Source: Rhizobium sp. BK376 (lineage in GTDB: Bacteria > Pseudomonadota > Alphaproteobacteria > Rhizobiales > Rhizobiaceae). From it: a stretch of DNA of 64,000 nucleotides. The stretch covers positions 62,001 through 126,000 of the forward strand of contig NZ_SLZG01000005.1 in assembly GCF_004341625.1 (NCBI RefSeq). Direction: 5' to 3'. The translations under genes were made by a program, and so were the position numbers. How positions within the stretch are numbered: the stretch's first letter is position 1; each line of letters starts with the position of its first letter. The notes under the pieces are model-generated. The model saw only the letters and a program-made list of their open reading frames with translations, did not search any database and was not told where the DNA came from. Shown here in pieces: positions 25,201-34,559 of the stretch.

Positions 25201-26202
25201 CTAACCGTCCGGCGAGGACATCAGCAGGTCGAGCCCCATTCGCTGCGACAGGAACTGCGCGACAAGCTGCCCTTTGATGCTGTTGCCTGCCTCGTCGAGC
25301 TGCGGCGCGAACGTGCCGAGGCCGCCCTTTCCCGGCGACACGGTCACGATTCCGCCGCCGATGCCGCTCTTCCCCGGAAGCCCGATTTCATAGAGCCAAT
25401 CACCCGACGTCTCATAAAGGCCAGCGGTCAGCATCACCGCCAATGCATAGTGACAGACATCCGGGTTGACGACCTGCTCGCGTGTAACGGGGTTGAAACC
25501 GCCATGGGCAAGGGTCGCTCCCATCACGGCGAGATCCTTTGCGCTGACATTCAGGGAGCACTGGCGGGTATAGAGTTCGACGGCTTCGCCGGGCTCGCAG
25601 TAAATGCGGCCCAAGCTTTGCAGCATCCATGAGATACTGCGGTTTCGGGAGTTCGTCTTCGACGCGGACTCATAGACTTCCTCGTTGACTGCGAGCTCCC
25701 GGCCCGCGAAACGAGACAATCCCTGATGGATGAAACGCCACTTCTCTTCCGGGTTCGCTCCTGGGACGAGGCTTGTGGTGGCGATGGCGCCGGCATTGAC
25801 CATTGGATTCGTGCGCCCCTCGCTATTCCGCTCAACGCCAGCGAGAGAATTGAATGCGTAACCGGTCGCATTCACCCCCAGGCGCTCACGGGCGCCCGTC
25901 GCGCCGATGATGTCGCAGACCAGGGCAAAAATGAACGGCTTCGAGACACTCATGATCGTGAATTCGTGCTCGGCGTCGCCCACCGCGAAGATGCGGCCGT
26001 CAATGCCCGCAACGCAAATCCCGAACAGTTTGCTCGAAACGTTTGCGAGGGCCGGATAGACTTGGGAATTTCGTCCGAGTGTGACGTCGGCGAAGCGGTC
26101 ATGGGCCTCTGTTACGAGCTTCGCAACGGTATCCGAGGAAGGAAGATGCCCCGTCGAAACATACGAGGTCTGCGGGTCGACAAGCGGATTTAAAAGCTCC
26201 AT
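25201..26202 (-). CDS. glsA: Glutaminase A
   Basis: 333 residues, within the range for bacterial glutaminases (about 305-330). The serine-dependent beta-lactamase-like fold signatures are visible: TIMSVSKPFIFALV (catalytic SxxK, Ser-Val-Ser-Lys), NPMVNAGAIATTSLV, and PGKSGIGGGIVTVSPGKGGLGTFAP. It hydrolyses glutamine to glutamate and ammonia. ATG 26202 has AGGGAAG 6 nt upstream; the frame stays open to 26349, but the added residues are not family-like. It is divergent from the DUF1269 gene. Confidence 0.92.
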   Translation of the reverse strand: MELLNPLVDPQTSYVSTGHLPSSDTVAKLVTEAHDRFADVTLGRNSQVYPALANVSSKLFGICVAGIDGRIFAVGDAEHEFTIMSVSKPFIFALVCDIIGATGARERLGVNATGYAFNSLAGVERNSEGRTNPMVNAGAIATTSLVPGANPEEKWRFIHQGLSRFAGRELAVNEEVYESASKTNSRNRSISWMLQSLGRIYCEPGEAVELYTRQCSLNVSAKDLAVMGATLAHGGFNPVTREQVVNPDVCHYALAVMLTAGLYETSGDWLYEIGLPGKSGIGGGIVTVSPGKGGLGTFAPQLDEAGNSIKGQLVAQFLSQRMGLDLLMSSPDG

Positions 26203-26516
26203 CACTACTTCCCTGCCAATAATTGGAGAGCTGTATTCGCGACTAAGGAGATTTTCTTGCTGTGTGGTACAAGAATAAACCCCTAGGAGACTCTTTACAA
26301 GGGGCACTCGGATTAGGTGTTGCGCCTCCGCCCGCATGATTAATGACATACTTCAGATCGAACCTCTCCTTAGCGGAGGCCGAAAACCGACGCCGATGTT
26401 TGGGTCGTCGATTGCTCATCATTTGGAAACTGAAAGTGCAGGAAGGCGTGAGGCCTACCTCTGGACGAAACCTCTGCTCGTCCTATCTCCGGGTTAACTC
26501 ACACCAGGAGGGAATC
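26203..26516. other. Intergenic region between divergent glsA and the DUF1269 gene
   Basis: 314 bases without a supported gene. An AT-rich stretch and a short CCCCT...AGGGG repeat near 26280-26305 lie in the glsA upstream region. Promoters for both genes must be here but I cannot assign them. Confidence 0.4.
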
Positions 26517-27059
26517 ATGTCTGAACTTATCGTGCTCGGCTTCGATAAAGCCGACGAGGCGGATGTCATACTCAACCGATTAGTGGCCCTCGAGAAAGAG
26601 TATCTGATAGATCTCGAGGATGCGGTCGTTGCTGTCCGCGACGGCGACGGAAAGGTTCGTCTGAAGCAGAGCGTGAATCTCACGACAACGGGAGCTGCCA
26701 GCGGCGGCTTGTCGGGCGCGATTTGGGGATCTCTCGTGGGCTTGCTGTTTCTAAACCCTCTCGCCGGCATGGTGCTTGGCGGAGCGTTCGGCGCAGGTTC
26801 CGGAGCGCTTGCGGGCTCGATGACAGACTATGGCATTGATGACAACCTCATCAAGAAGCTCGCCGACACAATCCCCGCCAATAGCTCGGCCCTCTTCCTT
26901 CTCGTGCGCAAAGCCCAGCCGGAAAAGGTCCTTGCAGAATTCAAGGACATGAGGGCGCGCATCTTGCGGACCTCGCTGTCCCCAGACCAGGAAATGAAAC
27001 TTCAGGCGGCGCTTTCCCCCAAGGCTTCCCCTGAATCAGGCGCCGCTGTCGCATCATAG
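26517..27059 (+). CDS. DUF1269-family membrane-associated protein
   Basis: 180 residues. It begins MSELIVLGFDKADEADVILNRL, contains YLIDLEDAVVAVRDGDGKVRLKQSVN, and has a Gly/Ala-rich hairpin GLSGAIWGSLVGLLFLNPLAGMVLGGAFGAGSGALAGSMTDYG, the DUF1269 signature with two short hydrophobic stretches. Function is unknown; family members are often stress-induced. AGGAGGG precedes ATG 26517. It is the first of four plus-strand genes (with two alpha/beta hydrolases and an SH3 protein) that look like an envelope-stress group, which is inference. Confidence 0.85.
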   Translation: MSELIVLGFDKADEADVILNRLVALEKEYLIDLEDAVVAVRDGDGKVRLKQSVNLTTTGAASGGLSGAIWGSLVGLLFLNPLAGMVLGGAFGAGSGALAGSMTDYGIDDNLIKKLADTIPANSSALFLLVRKAQPEKVLAEFKDMRARILRTSLSPDQEMKLQAALSPKASPESGAAVAS

Positions 27060-27155
27060 CCGCCAAAATCAGCGGAGGCGATGCGATGCCGATCGCCTCG
27101 CCTCAAGCGACAAGTCCACGACGGCTCCGAGATGGGTTGGAGGACTGGGGCGAGC

Positions 27156-28892
27156 ATGAGTGTGAATACGATAGGTAAACGGAAATCGGGTTGGGCAGAG
27201 ATTGCGGTTGCGGTCTTCGGCCGATTCTCCTGGCTTGGCTTGCTTTTGGGCGCTGTTCTTTTTGCGTCGGCGCTCACGCCGACGCTGGTGCCACGTGACC
27301 GGCTGCCGCAGGGCGCATTGGCCGGGCTTTGCTTTTTCATCGGCTATGCACTGGGCGTCTTCTTCACCTGGCTTTGGACCTACCTGGAACTGCCGCAACG
27401 AAGTGTTACGCCGATCCGCTACGTGGCGGCGGCGCTCAGTATCGGCTTCGTCGTCAATTCGCTTTGGCGCTCGGCCGCCTGGCAGAATTCCGTGCGGGCA
27501 GCCATGGGAATGCCGCCGGTCGACAGCATCAATCCCTTCGTGGTCTGCGGAGTAGCCATCCTCACCTTTGCCGTGCTGCTGACGCTCGGGCGTCTGGCAA
27601 AATGGCTGGCCTTAATGCTCGACAGGCGGATGCAACGATACATCCCGCCGCGAGTTGCGATGATCCTGGCAATCACGGTAACGGCTCTGCTATTTTGGTC
27701 GCTGGCAAACGATGTCCTGGCCCGGGCAGTGTTCCGGGTGCTCGATGCGTCCTATCGGCAATATGATGCGCTGCTTGAACCCGAACGGCCCCAGCCTCTC
27801 GAAAGTGGCAAGACCGGAAGCTCCGCCTCGCTCGTGGCATGGAATGAACTCGGCCGAGCCGGACGAGAATTCGTGGCATCCGGTCCGGATGCGGCCGACA
27901 TCAGCGCTTTCACCGGGCGACCAGCCCTTGAACCGATCCGCGTCTATGTGGGGCTGCAATCGGGCCAGACACCGGAGGACCGGGCGCGGCTGGCCCTGGA
28001 TGAGCTGAAACGCCAGGGCGCCTTTTCCCGTTCGATCCTGATCGTGATAACCCCGACCGGCACGGGCTGGATCGATCCTGCAGCGATGGATCCCGTCGAG
28101 TATCTGCATGATGGCAATATCGCGAGCGTCGCCGTCCAGTATTCCTATCTCAGCAGCCCGCTTTCATTGCTTGCCCAGTCCGCATACGGCGCGGAGACGG
28201 CAAGAGCATTGTTCTCTGAGATCTACGGCTACTGGACGACGCTGCCGAAGGACAAGCGGCCGAGATTGTATCTTCACGGGCTGAGCCTGGGGGCAATGAA
28301 CTCGCAGCTATCGGCCCGGCTTTTCGAAATGATCGATGACCCGATACAGGGTGCGCTCTGGAGCGGCCCGCCTTTTGTCAGCGCCACCTGGCGAACCGTC
28401 ACCAAAGAGCGAAACGCGGGATCGCTCGTGCGGCTCCCGCAGTTTCGCGACGGCAGGCTGATCCGTTTCATGGACCAAAGCGGTTTTCCTCAACAAGAGA
28501 CGACAAGCCCTTGGGGGCCAGTCCGGATCGTCTATCTCCAATATGCCAGCGATCCGATCGTCTTCTTCAATTTCGACGATTTCTACAAAGAGCCCGACTG
28601 GATGCGGGAGCCGCTGGGGCATGACGTGTCACCGCGACTTGGATGGTATCCGATCGTCACCGGCTTCCAGCTGATACTCGATATGCTTGTCGCCAACAAA
28701 ACGCCGATAGGATTTGGTCACGTCTATGCGCCCTGGCACTATATCGATGCCTGGGTCGCCGTGACGGATGTGAGGGGATGGTCCGAGGATCAACTAGCCG
28801 CCCTCAAGAAACATTTCGAAACCGCGGAAGAAAAGGGTGCGACGTCGACAAAGGATACTCCAGAACCGGGCTATGAAGGGCGAGGAGGCTGA
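27156..28892 (+). CDS. Membrane-anchored alpha/beta hydrolase family protein
   Basis: 578 residues from ATG 27156. The N-terminal half has four to five transmembrane segments (about residues 20-190, for example FSWLGLLLGAVLFASALTPTLVP). The C-terminal half is an alpha/beta hydrolase-like domain with a GLSLG nucleophile elbow (LYLHGLSLGAMNSQ) and the block IVYLQYASDPIVFF. This architecture matches a conserved actinobacterial/proteobacterial membrane-hydrolase family of unknown substrate. Start is uncertain: ATGs at 27132 and 27081 are in frame. Followed 88 nt later by another hydrolase gene. Confidence 0.8.
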   Translation: MSVNTIGKRKSGWAEIAVAVFGRFSWLGLLLGAVLFASALTPTLVPRDRLPQGALAGLCFFIGYALGVFFTWLWTYLELPQRSVTPIRYVAAALSIGFVVNSLWRSAAWQNSVRAAMGMPPVDSINPFVVCGVAILTFAVLLTLGRLAKWLALMLDRRMQRYIPPRVAMILAITVTALLFWSLANDVLARAVFRVLDASYRQYDALLEPERPQPLESGKTGSSASLVAWNELGRAGREFVASGPDAADISAFTGRPALEPIRVYVGLQSGQTPEDRARLALDELKRQGAFSRSILIVITPTGTGWIDPAAMDPVEYLHDGNIASVAVQYSYLSSPLSLLAQSAYGAETARALFSEIYGYWTTLPKDKRPRLYLHGLSLGAMNSQLSARLFEMIDDPIQGALWSGPPFVSATWRTVTKERNAGSLVRLPQFRDGRLIRFMDQSGFPQQETTSPWGPVRIVYLQYASDPIVFFNFDDFYKEPDWMREPLGHDVSPRLGWYPIVTGFQLILDMLVANKTPIGFGHVYAPWHYIDAWVAVTDVRGWSEDQLAALKKHFETAEEKGATSTKDTPEPGYEGRGG

Positions 28893-28980
28893 AGAGGTGT
28901 CCCAAATGCTTCCAAACCGGTCGCGACGATCTTTTTTCCGTGCTCGTCGGCGGTCCTATGCTCATTTGCTGGAGTGAGTG

Positions 28981-29685
28981 ATGGCGGTCCATCTCAATGA
29001 AGACGAGGCGGAATATGTCGTGCTGGTGCATGGCCTCGCTCGCAGCAGCGGATCCTTTTGGCTTATCGAGAAAGTGCTGGCGCGACGGGGATTTCTGGTC
29101 GTCAACCGGGCATATCCTTCAACGCGCGCACCAATCCACGACCTGGCCGGCTACATAGGAGCGTCGATCGAATTGTGCGGCACGCGGCGGGTCAATTTCG
29201 TTACCCATTCGATGGGAGGGATTCTGGTTCGCTATTGGCTGGCGCACGCGCAGCGACCAGATCTGGGCCGCGTCGTCATGCTCGCGCCACCCAACCACGG
29301 TTCGGAGATCGTGGACGTCTTCGGCGAGATGCCACCATTCCTTTGGATCAACGGCCCTGCTGGTCTTGAACTTGGAACCGATCCGGCGGCCGTGCCGCAG
29401 CGTCTGCCGAACCCCGACTATTCGGTGGGAATCATCGCCGGCGACATATCCGTCAATCCGGTATTCAATTCGATCATCGAAGGGCCGAATGACGGAAAGG
29501 TCTCCGTTGCGTCGACACGACTGGACGGCGCGGATGATCATCTGGTCGTCCATGCCACGCATACCTTCATGATGTTCAACCCGATCGTGGTTGTCGAAAC
29601 CGTCAACTTCCTTGAACAGGGCGCATTCCATCACGGCCTGACATTACAGGAGGCAAGCGCGAGCGTCCTTGCAATGCTGCAATAG
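28981..29685 (+). CDS. Alpha/beta hydrolase, lipase/esterase-like
   Basis: 234 residues. [15 protein letters not shown] (oxyanion HG), the nucleophile elbow THSMGG and a late His in HATHTFMM form a plausible triad. The fold resembles small triacylglycerol lipase/PGAP1-like proteins. No signal peptide is visible, so it is probably cytoplasmic. ATG 28981 is preferred over the overlapping GTG 28978. It may be co-transcribed with the preceding membrane hydrolase. Confidence 0.82.
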   Translation: MAVHLNEDEAEYVVLVHGLARSSGSFWLIEKVLARRGFLVVNRAYPSTRAPIHDLAGYIGASIELCGTRRVNFVTHSMGGILVRYWLAHAQRPDLGRVVMLAPPNHGSEIVDVFGEMPPFLWINGPAGLELGTDPAAVPQRLPNPDYSVGIIAGDISVNPVFNSIIEGPNDGKVSVASTRLDGADDHLVVHATHTFMMFNPIVVVETVNFLEQGAFHHGLTLQEASASVLAMLQ

Positions 29686-29797
29686 AAAATCGATGGGGCC
29701 GCGAGCCCACGCTCGCTGCCTCAAGGGAAGGAAGAATACGTTAGCGAAAGCATGGAACCGTCAGTATTCTGGCGCCAGATCAACGGAGGAGTGATCG

Positions 29798-30136
29798 ATG
29801 CGTATTATACGGATAATAGTGGCCGCTTTCTTTGCAAGTGCGGTCGCATTGGCAGGAGCCCTTCCCGCAGAAGCGGCCACGGCGCGCGTGACCGGCACAA
29901 CGCAAGTTCGATCAGGCCCCGGCACCTCGTATCGCTCCGTCGGTCAGGTGCGAAGGGGGGACAGGGTGTTCGTCAACCGCTGTTCGTCATCGCGCAGATG
30001 GTGCCGCATTGAGCCGCGGCATTCGCGCAGCGGCTGGGTCAATTCCCGGTTCCTCGATCGCGTTTCCGGAAGCCGCAGCCGTAGAGGCGGCGTGTGCTTC
30101 TACGGCTCCAGCGGGTATATTTGCCTCGGTCGATAA
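29798..30136 (+). CDS. Secreted bacterial SH3-domain protein
   Basis: 112 residues. An N-terminal signal peptide (RIIRIIVAAFFASAVALAGALPAEA, cleavage near residue 26) is followed by an SH3b-like domain: ARVTGTTQVRSGPGTSYRSVGQVRRGDRVFV and WCRIEPRHSRSGWVNSRFL. The tail is Arg/Gly rich and contains two Cys (CFYGSSGYIC). It is likely periplasmic and may contact peptidoglycan. GGAGG precedes ATG 29798. Confidence 0.8.
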   Translation: MRIIRIIVAAFFASAVALAGALPAEAATARVTGTTQVRSGPGTSYRSVGQVRRGDRVFVNRCSSSRRWCRIEPRHSRSGWVNSRFLDRVSGSRSRRGGVCFYGSSGYICLGR

Positions 30137-30158
30137 CTATCGTTACCAAGTTTAAGTT

Positions 30159-31214
30159 TCAGGTCGAAGGCGTATCAAAAGCCTCTTCGGTGTCGCGGCC
30201 GATAAGGTCGGACACCCATTGGCTGGAGGGATGCTGACGGCAGAACGTGACCAGCGCAATCGAGATCGGGACACCGATGAATGCGCCGAAAATTCCCCAA
30301 AGATAACCCCAGCCGAAAACGGAAAGAAGAACGACGACAGGCGAAAGGGAAAGTGCATTGCCCGAAACGCGTGGCTCTATATAGCTGCCCAGCGTGAACT
30401 GTATCACGTTGAGCCCGATGAAGATCGCAAGCGCCGACTGCCAGTCGTCGAACTGGACGAGTGCAAATGCTGTCGGAAACATCGTCGCCACGAGTGGACC
30501 GATAAAGGGGATGTAATTCAGGGCAAAGGCGATAGCACCCCACTCCTTGGCGAGCGGCAGTCCGAAAGCGCTGGTGAGCAACCAGACGAACAATCCCGTC
30601 GCGATGCTCATGATCGTCCTGATAATCATATAGCGGCGAAGCTTCCTCGCCGTTTGCCGGCTACCATCCAGGAGCAGCTTCCTTGCTGCCGGACTGCGCA
30701 TTCGCTTGATCCTGCGCTCGAAATCTTCCACTTCCATCACGCCGAGAAGAAGATAGGTCAAAGCAACGAGCCAGAAGCTGAATGTGCTGTTGATGCGGCT
30801 CGTCAGGGTCTGAACCACGCGTAGCATGGAAGCGGTGCCGATATTGTCGGACCAGAGCACGTCGACATCGATGCCGTGCCCTTCGAGCCATTGACGAATT
30901 TCCTCGTATTGCTGCTGGAAGCGTGCGGTATCGGTGATCATCCATCGGCCGACCCTGCCGAACGACCAGGTGACGATCCAGCCAAACGCAAGAAAGGCCA
31001 GGACCATGACGGCCAAACTGACCAGAAGCGCCAGGTATTTCGGGAGAAACGTCTGTATGCCATGCTGAATGGGCCATAGAAGCGCAATGGCCAACAGGGC
31101 GAACGCCAAAGGCGCGAGAACCGTTGCGGCTGCCGGGAGTATAGCGACCAACAAAAGAACTGCTATTACGACTTGGGCCGGAGGAACTGCTCGATATTTC
31201 CCTGCCCGCATCAT
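30159..31214 (-). CDS. AI-2E family transporter (PerM/UPF0118)
   Basis: 351 residues with eight likely transmembrane segments. The AI-2E family motifs are visible: a hydrophobic N-terminal pair, a long periplasmic stretch around residues 80-130 (RFQQQYEEIRQWLEGHG), GLPLAKEWGAIAFALNYIPFIGPLVATMFPTAFALVQF and VIQFTLGSYIEPRVSGNALSLSPVVVLLSVFGWGYLWGIFGAFIGVPI. Family members include autoinducer-2 exporters and Na+/H+ antiporters; the substrate here is unknown. It is 18 nt from the amidohydrolase stop on the same strand. Confidence 0.88.
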   Translation of the reverse strand: MMRAGKYRAVPPAQVVIAVLLLVAILPAAATVLAPLAFALLAIALLWPIQHGIQTFLPKYLALLVSLAVMVLAFLAFGWIVTWSFGRVGRWMITDTARFQQQYEEIRQWLEGHGIDVDVLWSDNIGTASMLRVVQTLTSRINSTFSFWLVALTYLLLGVMEVEDFERRIKRMRSPAARKLLLDGSRQTARKLRRYMIIRTIMSIATGLFVWLLTSAFGLPLAKEWGAIAFALNYIPFIGPLVATMFPTAFALVQFDDWQSALAIFIGLNVIQFTLGSYIEPRVSGNALSLSPVVVLLSVFGWGYLWGIFGAFIGVPISIALVTFCRQHPSSQWVSDLIGRDTEEAFDTPST

Positions 31215-31232
31215 TGTCCTCGGCTGGCCAGC

Positions 31233-32675
31233 TCAAAGAGTATTCTTGAAAATCCGACCGTCTTTGATGACGACCTTCAGATTTTGCTGCGGATCCTCCA
31301 TCAGCTTCAAATCGTCGAGCGGATTGCCATCCCAGACCAGGATATCGGCAAACGCGTCTTTTTGAATAACGCCCAAGGTGCCCGCATAAGGCGTGCGCAA
31401 ATTGGAAAGTGCCAGAAGACTTGCGTTGTCCGAGGTCGCCATGCGTAGCGCCTCCGCATTGGTGTACCAATTGCCCAAATGGGTGAGCATGAAATTCTGA
31501 CGGGATGTCAGCGCGGGAGAGAACAGAACATCCGAACCCCAGGCGGTCTTGACGCCATACTTTTTGAGATATCCGTAAATCTTGGGCGTCCCGGCAAAAA
31601 GCTGCATGGCACGTTCGGCCCCTACTCCGGTCAGCGGGCCGGTATCTTCCATCGACAGGAACGGTTGAGTGCTGAGCCAGACATTCTTGTCGGCAAACAT
31701 CCTTGCCGTATCCTCGTCCATCAAATGAGCGTGTTCGACGCAGGCCGCACCTCCGGCGATGGCGCGCTGGACCGTATGCGAGGCGTAAGCGTGAACGGCC
31801 ACGTAGGTGTTCCAGTCCTGTGCCACATCAACGCCGGCGCGAATTTCGTCCTCGCTGAAGGTCGTCATATCAAGCGGGCTGCGCGGAGACGAAACACCTC
31901 CTCCCCCGACAAGCTTGATCTGCGATGCGCCCTGGAGAAGTTGCTCGCGTATCCGGCGCTTCAACTCGCCGACATCGTCGACGATCGCGGCGCTTCCCAT
32001 CATTTCGCTCAGGCTGAGTTGTCCCTCCCTCGCGGGAATTTCAAACGGCATTCTGAGGTCGGCGTGACCGCCTGATGTCGTGATCATCGCCCCGGAGGGA
32101 AAAATGCGAGGGCCGGGAATGATCCCGGTATCGATTGCCTGTTTGAAGGTAAAGACCGGACCGCCCAGATCGCGGACGGTGGTGAAGCCCCGCATCAACG
32201 TGCGCTCGGCTTCCGCCGTGGATGCCGCAAAAATGATGCCGGGATCACCGGACATCAGAACTTGCAATGGAACCGCGGCATATATCGTGTGCCAATGCGC
32301 ATCGATCATGCCCGGCATCAACATGCGATCGCCGCAATCGATGATCGTCACGTCCCCTGGCGGAGGGTTGTTTGCCTTGTCTACGGCAACGATCTTGTTT
32401 TCTTCAACCAGAACCTGTGCACCCGTCTGCAACGAGTCGGATTTGCCGTCGAACAGCTTGATCTGTCTCAACAAAATCTTGGAGGGTGGCTTCGCCGCCT
32501 GCGCGTTGCCCACCCCCGGCACGATGCCGGCGGCCGCAATGGATCCGATGCCCGCAAGAAAATTTCGTCGCGAGTAATCGCTAAGGTACTGGGATCGTCG
32601 CTGAAGAAGAGGATTGCTGCAGCCGCAGCCTGCGTTGTGGATGAGGTGTTGGTACTTCGAACCCAATCGCAACAT
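31233..32675 (-). CDS. Tat-exported metal-dependent amidohydrolase (imidazolonepropionase/prolidase-like)
   Basis: 480 residues. The N-terminal twin-arginine signal is SRRNFLAGIGSIAAAGIVPG, cleaved near the AQA site. The amidohydrolase barrel has the metal motif DAHWH, LVGGGGVSSP at the position of the modified Lys strand, VAVHAYAS and CVEHAHLM, and AWGSDVLFSP with the catalytic Asp. It probably acts in the periplasm on a cyclic amide, dipeptide or lactone. ATG 32675 has GGAGCG upstream; ATG 32720 is an alternative. Confidence 0.85.
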   Translation of the reverse strand: MLRLGSKYQHLIHNAGCGCSNPLLQRRSQYLSDYSRRNFLAGIGSIAAAGIVPGVGNAQAAKPPSKILLRQIKLFDGKSDSLQTGAQVLVEENKIVAVDKANNPPPGDVTIIDCGDRMLMPGMIDAHWHTIYAAVPLQVLMSGDPGIIFAASTAEAERTLMRGFTTVRDLGGPVFTFKQAIDTGIIPGPRIFPSGAMITTSGGHADLRMPFEIPAREGQLSLSEMMGSAAIVDDVGELKRRIREQLLQGASQIKLVGGGGVSSPRSPLDMTTFSEDEIRAGVDVAQDWNTYVAVHAYASHTVQRAIAGGAACVEHAHLMDEDTARMFADKNVWLSTQPFLSMEDTGPLTGVGAERAMQLFAGTPKIYGYLKKYGVKTAWGSDVLFSPALTSRQNFMLTHLGNWYTNAEALRMATSDNASLLALSNLRTPYAGTLGVIQKDAFADILVWDGNPLDDLKLMEDPQQNLKVVIKDGRIFKNTL

Positions 32676-32860
32676 GGCATTCGCTCCGAAAACGCCGTGA
32701 TTGAACGTATCACTTCGCATCAGCTAAATCTACTGCAGATTGCTTATCTCACTATTCGGCGCTGCCTCGTTCGGATGCCGGGAGTGTCATTGCGGTAAGG
32801 CGGCTAAGGGTCTAGGGTTCGTTTGCAGCACGAGCCGAAGCCCAGCCGAAAGAGGCGTGC

Positions 32861-34528
32861 ATGTCGACAGCAGTTGCCATACTCGGCGGCGTCGGGCTGT
32901 TTCTGCTCGGCATGACCGTCATGACGGACAGCCTGAAGGTACTGGCAGGATCCGCCCTGCGCACGGTCCTCGGCAAGGCAGCGGCGACCCCGCTCTCGGG
33001 AGCCTTCTGGGGCGCCATCGTCACGCTGCTCGTGCAATCGTCGAGCGCGGTGACGATGACGACGATCGGGCTTGTCAGCGCCGGGCTTCTAACCTTTCCG
33101 CAAGGGCTCGGCCTCGTATTCGGCGCCAATGTCGGCACGACGGGCACGGGCTGGCTCGTCGCTTTGATCGGCGTGCGCGTCTCGCTTTCGACCTATGCAC
33201 TGCCGCTGATCTTCGTCGGCGCTTTGGTCAAGCTGCTTGGGGGCGGACGGATTGCGGCGGCAGGCGGCGCTCTCGCCGGCTTCGCGCTCGTGCTCTACGG
33301 GCTAACGTCCCTCCAGCAGGGCATGGGAGGCCTAGCCGAAAGCCTGCATCCATCCGATCTGCCCGCGGTGATCGGCACAGAGGGGATTGGATGGGTCACG
33401 GGTTCGGTCGGTCTTCTGACCCTCGTCGCCGTCGGCCTTGCGATGACGGCTGTCATGCAGTCCTCGACGGCAGCGATCGCCGTCACCATTTCGGCTTTCT
33501 ACGCTGGGGCAGTGAACCTCGAACAGGGCGCCGCACTGATCATCGGCCAGAATATCGGAACGGCAACAAGCTCCGCCTTGGCGGCCATCGGCGCCGGGAC
33601 GACGGCCAAGCGGCTTGCGCTGGCCTATGTGCTATTCAAGCTTATAGCGGCATTGATCGCCATCATCGCCTTTCCGTTCACAGCGGCATTGATGAAAGCA
33701 CTTCTCGGTTCAATCGACGGAATGACGCTCCTTGCCGCCTACCATACGGCCTATAACGTTGTGGGAGTCGCGGTGCTCCTTCCGGCAACGCAATGGTTCG
33801 CCCGTGCCGTGGAGCGGCTCCTCCCCTCCAAACAGACACCGCTTCAGCGCGCACTTGATCCGAGCGCGCTCGCCAGCGCCGTCGTCGCAATCGAGACCGC
33901 GCGGCGCGTGGTGGCGGACGTTCTCGCGACGACCAGCGCCGCGGTTTCCGCAGCGCTTTCGGGTGGTGCCGCGCCGACCGCGCAAAACGCTGCGACATCC
34001 GCCGCTACGCTGGAGGAAGTGCGGGATTTCCTGTCTGAACTGAAGGAGCCGCCCGAGACGGAGACCGAACGGCTTCGCATGACGAGTACGCTGCACGCGC
34101 TCGATCACGTCTCGCGCCTCGTGGAAGTCGTGGCCGAAAAGGAACTCCCAGGGCAACCTGCCGAGACCACGCCCGATCCTGGCGCTGCCGAGATTTGCAC
34201 ACGAGCCATGCGCGCCGCAAAGATGGTCGGCAGCTCGATCACTTCAGAGTGCGCCTTCAGCGCGCAGGCAGCACCCATCGGCTGGAACGTCTCGCCTGAG
34301 GTCGCCGCCGCGCTTGCGGAGGTGAAGGCCGCAGCGTCGGAACTCGACGCACTGCGGCGGGTCCATCGTGCCACGACGCTGGCTTCCGTCGCGCCCGGAA
34401 AACTGACCGTCACCGACGCTTTTGCGCGGATCGACGACGCCCGGCAACTCGACCGGATTGCGCATCATGCCTGGCGCTCGGCAGCGCATCTCCTTGGCCG
34501 TGGCCCCCAGGACGGTCCGGGCTCGTGA
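32861..34528 (+). CDS. Na/Pi cotransporter family protein (PhoU-like C-terminal domain)
   Basis: 555 residues. Two inverted repeats each contain QSSSA/QSSTA motifs (VTLLVQSSSAVTMTTIGLVSAG and TAVMQSSTAAIAVTISAF), and there is the GANVGTTGTGWLVALIG / GQNIGTATSSALAAIG pair of the NptA/YjbB family. The first 310 residues are membrane-spanning; the last 230 are helical and resemble PhoU domains. Likely sodium-dependent phosphate transport, with export or import undetermined. ATG 32861 opens the family N-terminus MSTAVAILGGVGLFLLGMTVM. Confidence 0.9.
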   Translation: MSTAVAILGGVGLFLLGMTVMTDSLKVLAGSALRTVLGKAAATPLSGAFWGAIVTLLVQSSSAVTMTTIGLVSAGLLTFPQGLGLVFGANVGTTGTGWLVALIGVRVSLSTYALPLIFVGALVKLLGGGRIAAAGGALAGFALVLYGLTSLQQGMGGLAESLHPSDLPAVIGTEGIGWVTGSVGLLTLVAVGLAMTAVMQSSTAAIAVTISAFYAGAVNLEQGAALIIGQNIGTATSSALAAIGAGTTAKRLALAYVLFKLIAALIAIIAFPFTAALMKALLGSIDGMTLLAAYHTAYNVVGVAVLLPATQWFARAVERLLPSKQTPLQRALDPSALASAVVAIETARRVVADVLATTSAAVSAALSGGAAPTAQNAATSAATLEEVRDFLSELKEPPETETERLRMTSTLHALDHVSRLVEVVAEKELPGQPAETTPDPGAAEICTRAMRAAKMVGSSITSECAFSAQAAPIGWNVSPEVAAALAEVKAAASELDALRRVHRATTLASVAPGKLTVTDAFARIDDARQLDRIAHHAWRSAAHLLGRGPQDGPGS

Positions 34529-34559
34529 CTTGACCAAAAGATGCTCTGGGCGCGCCGGA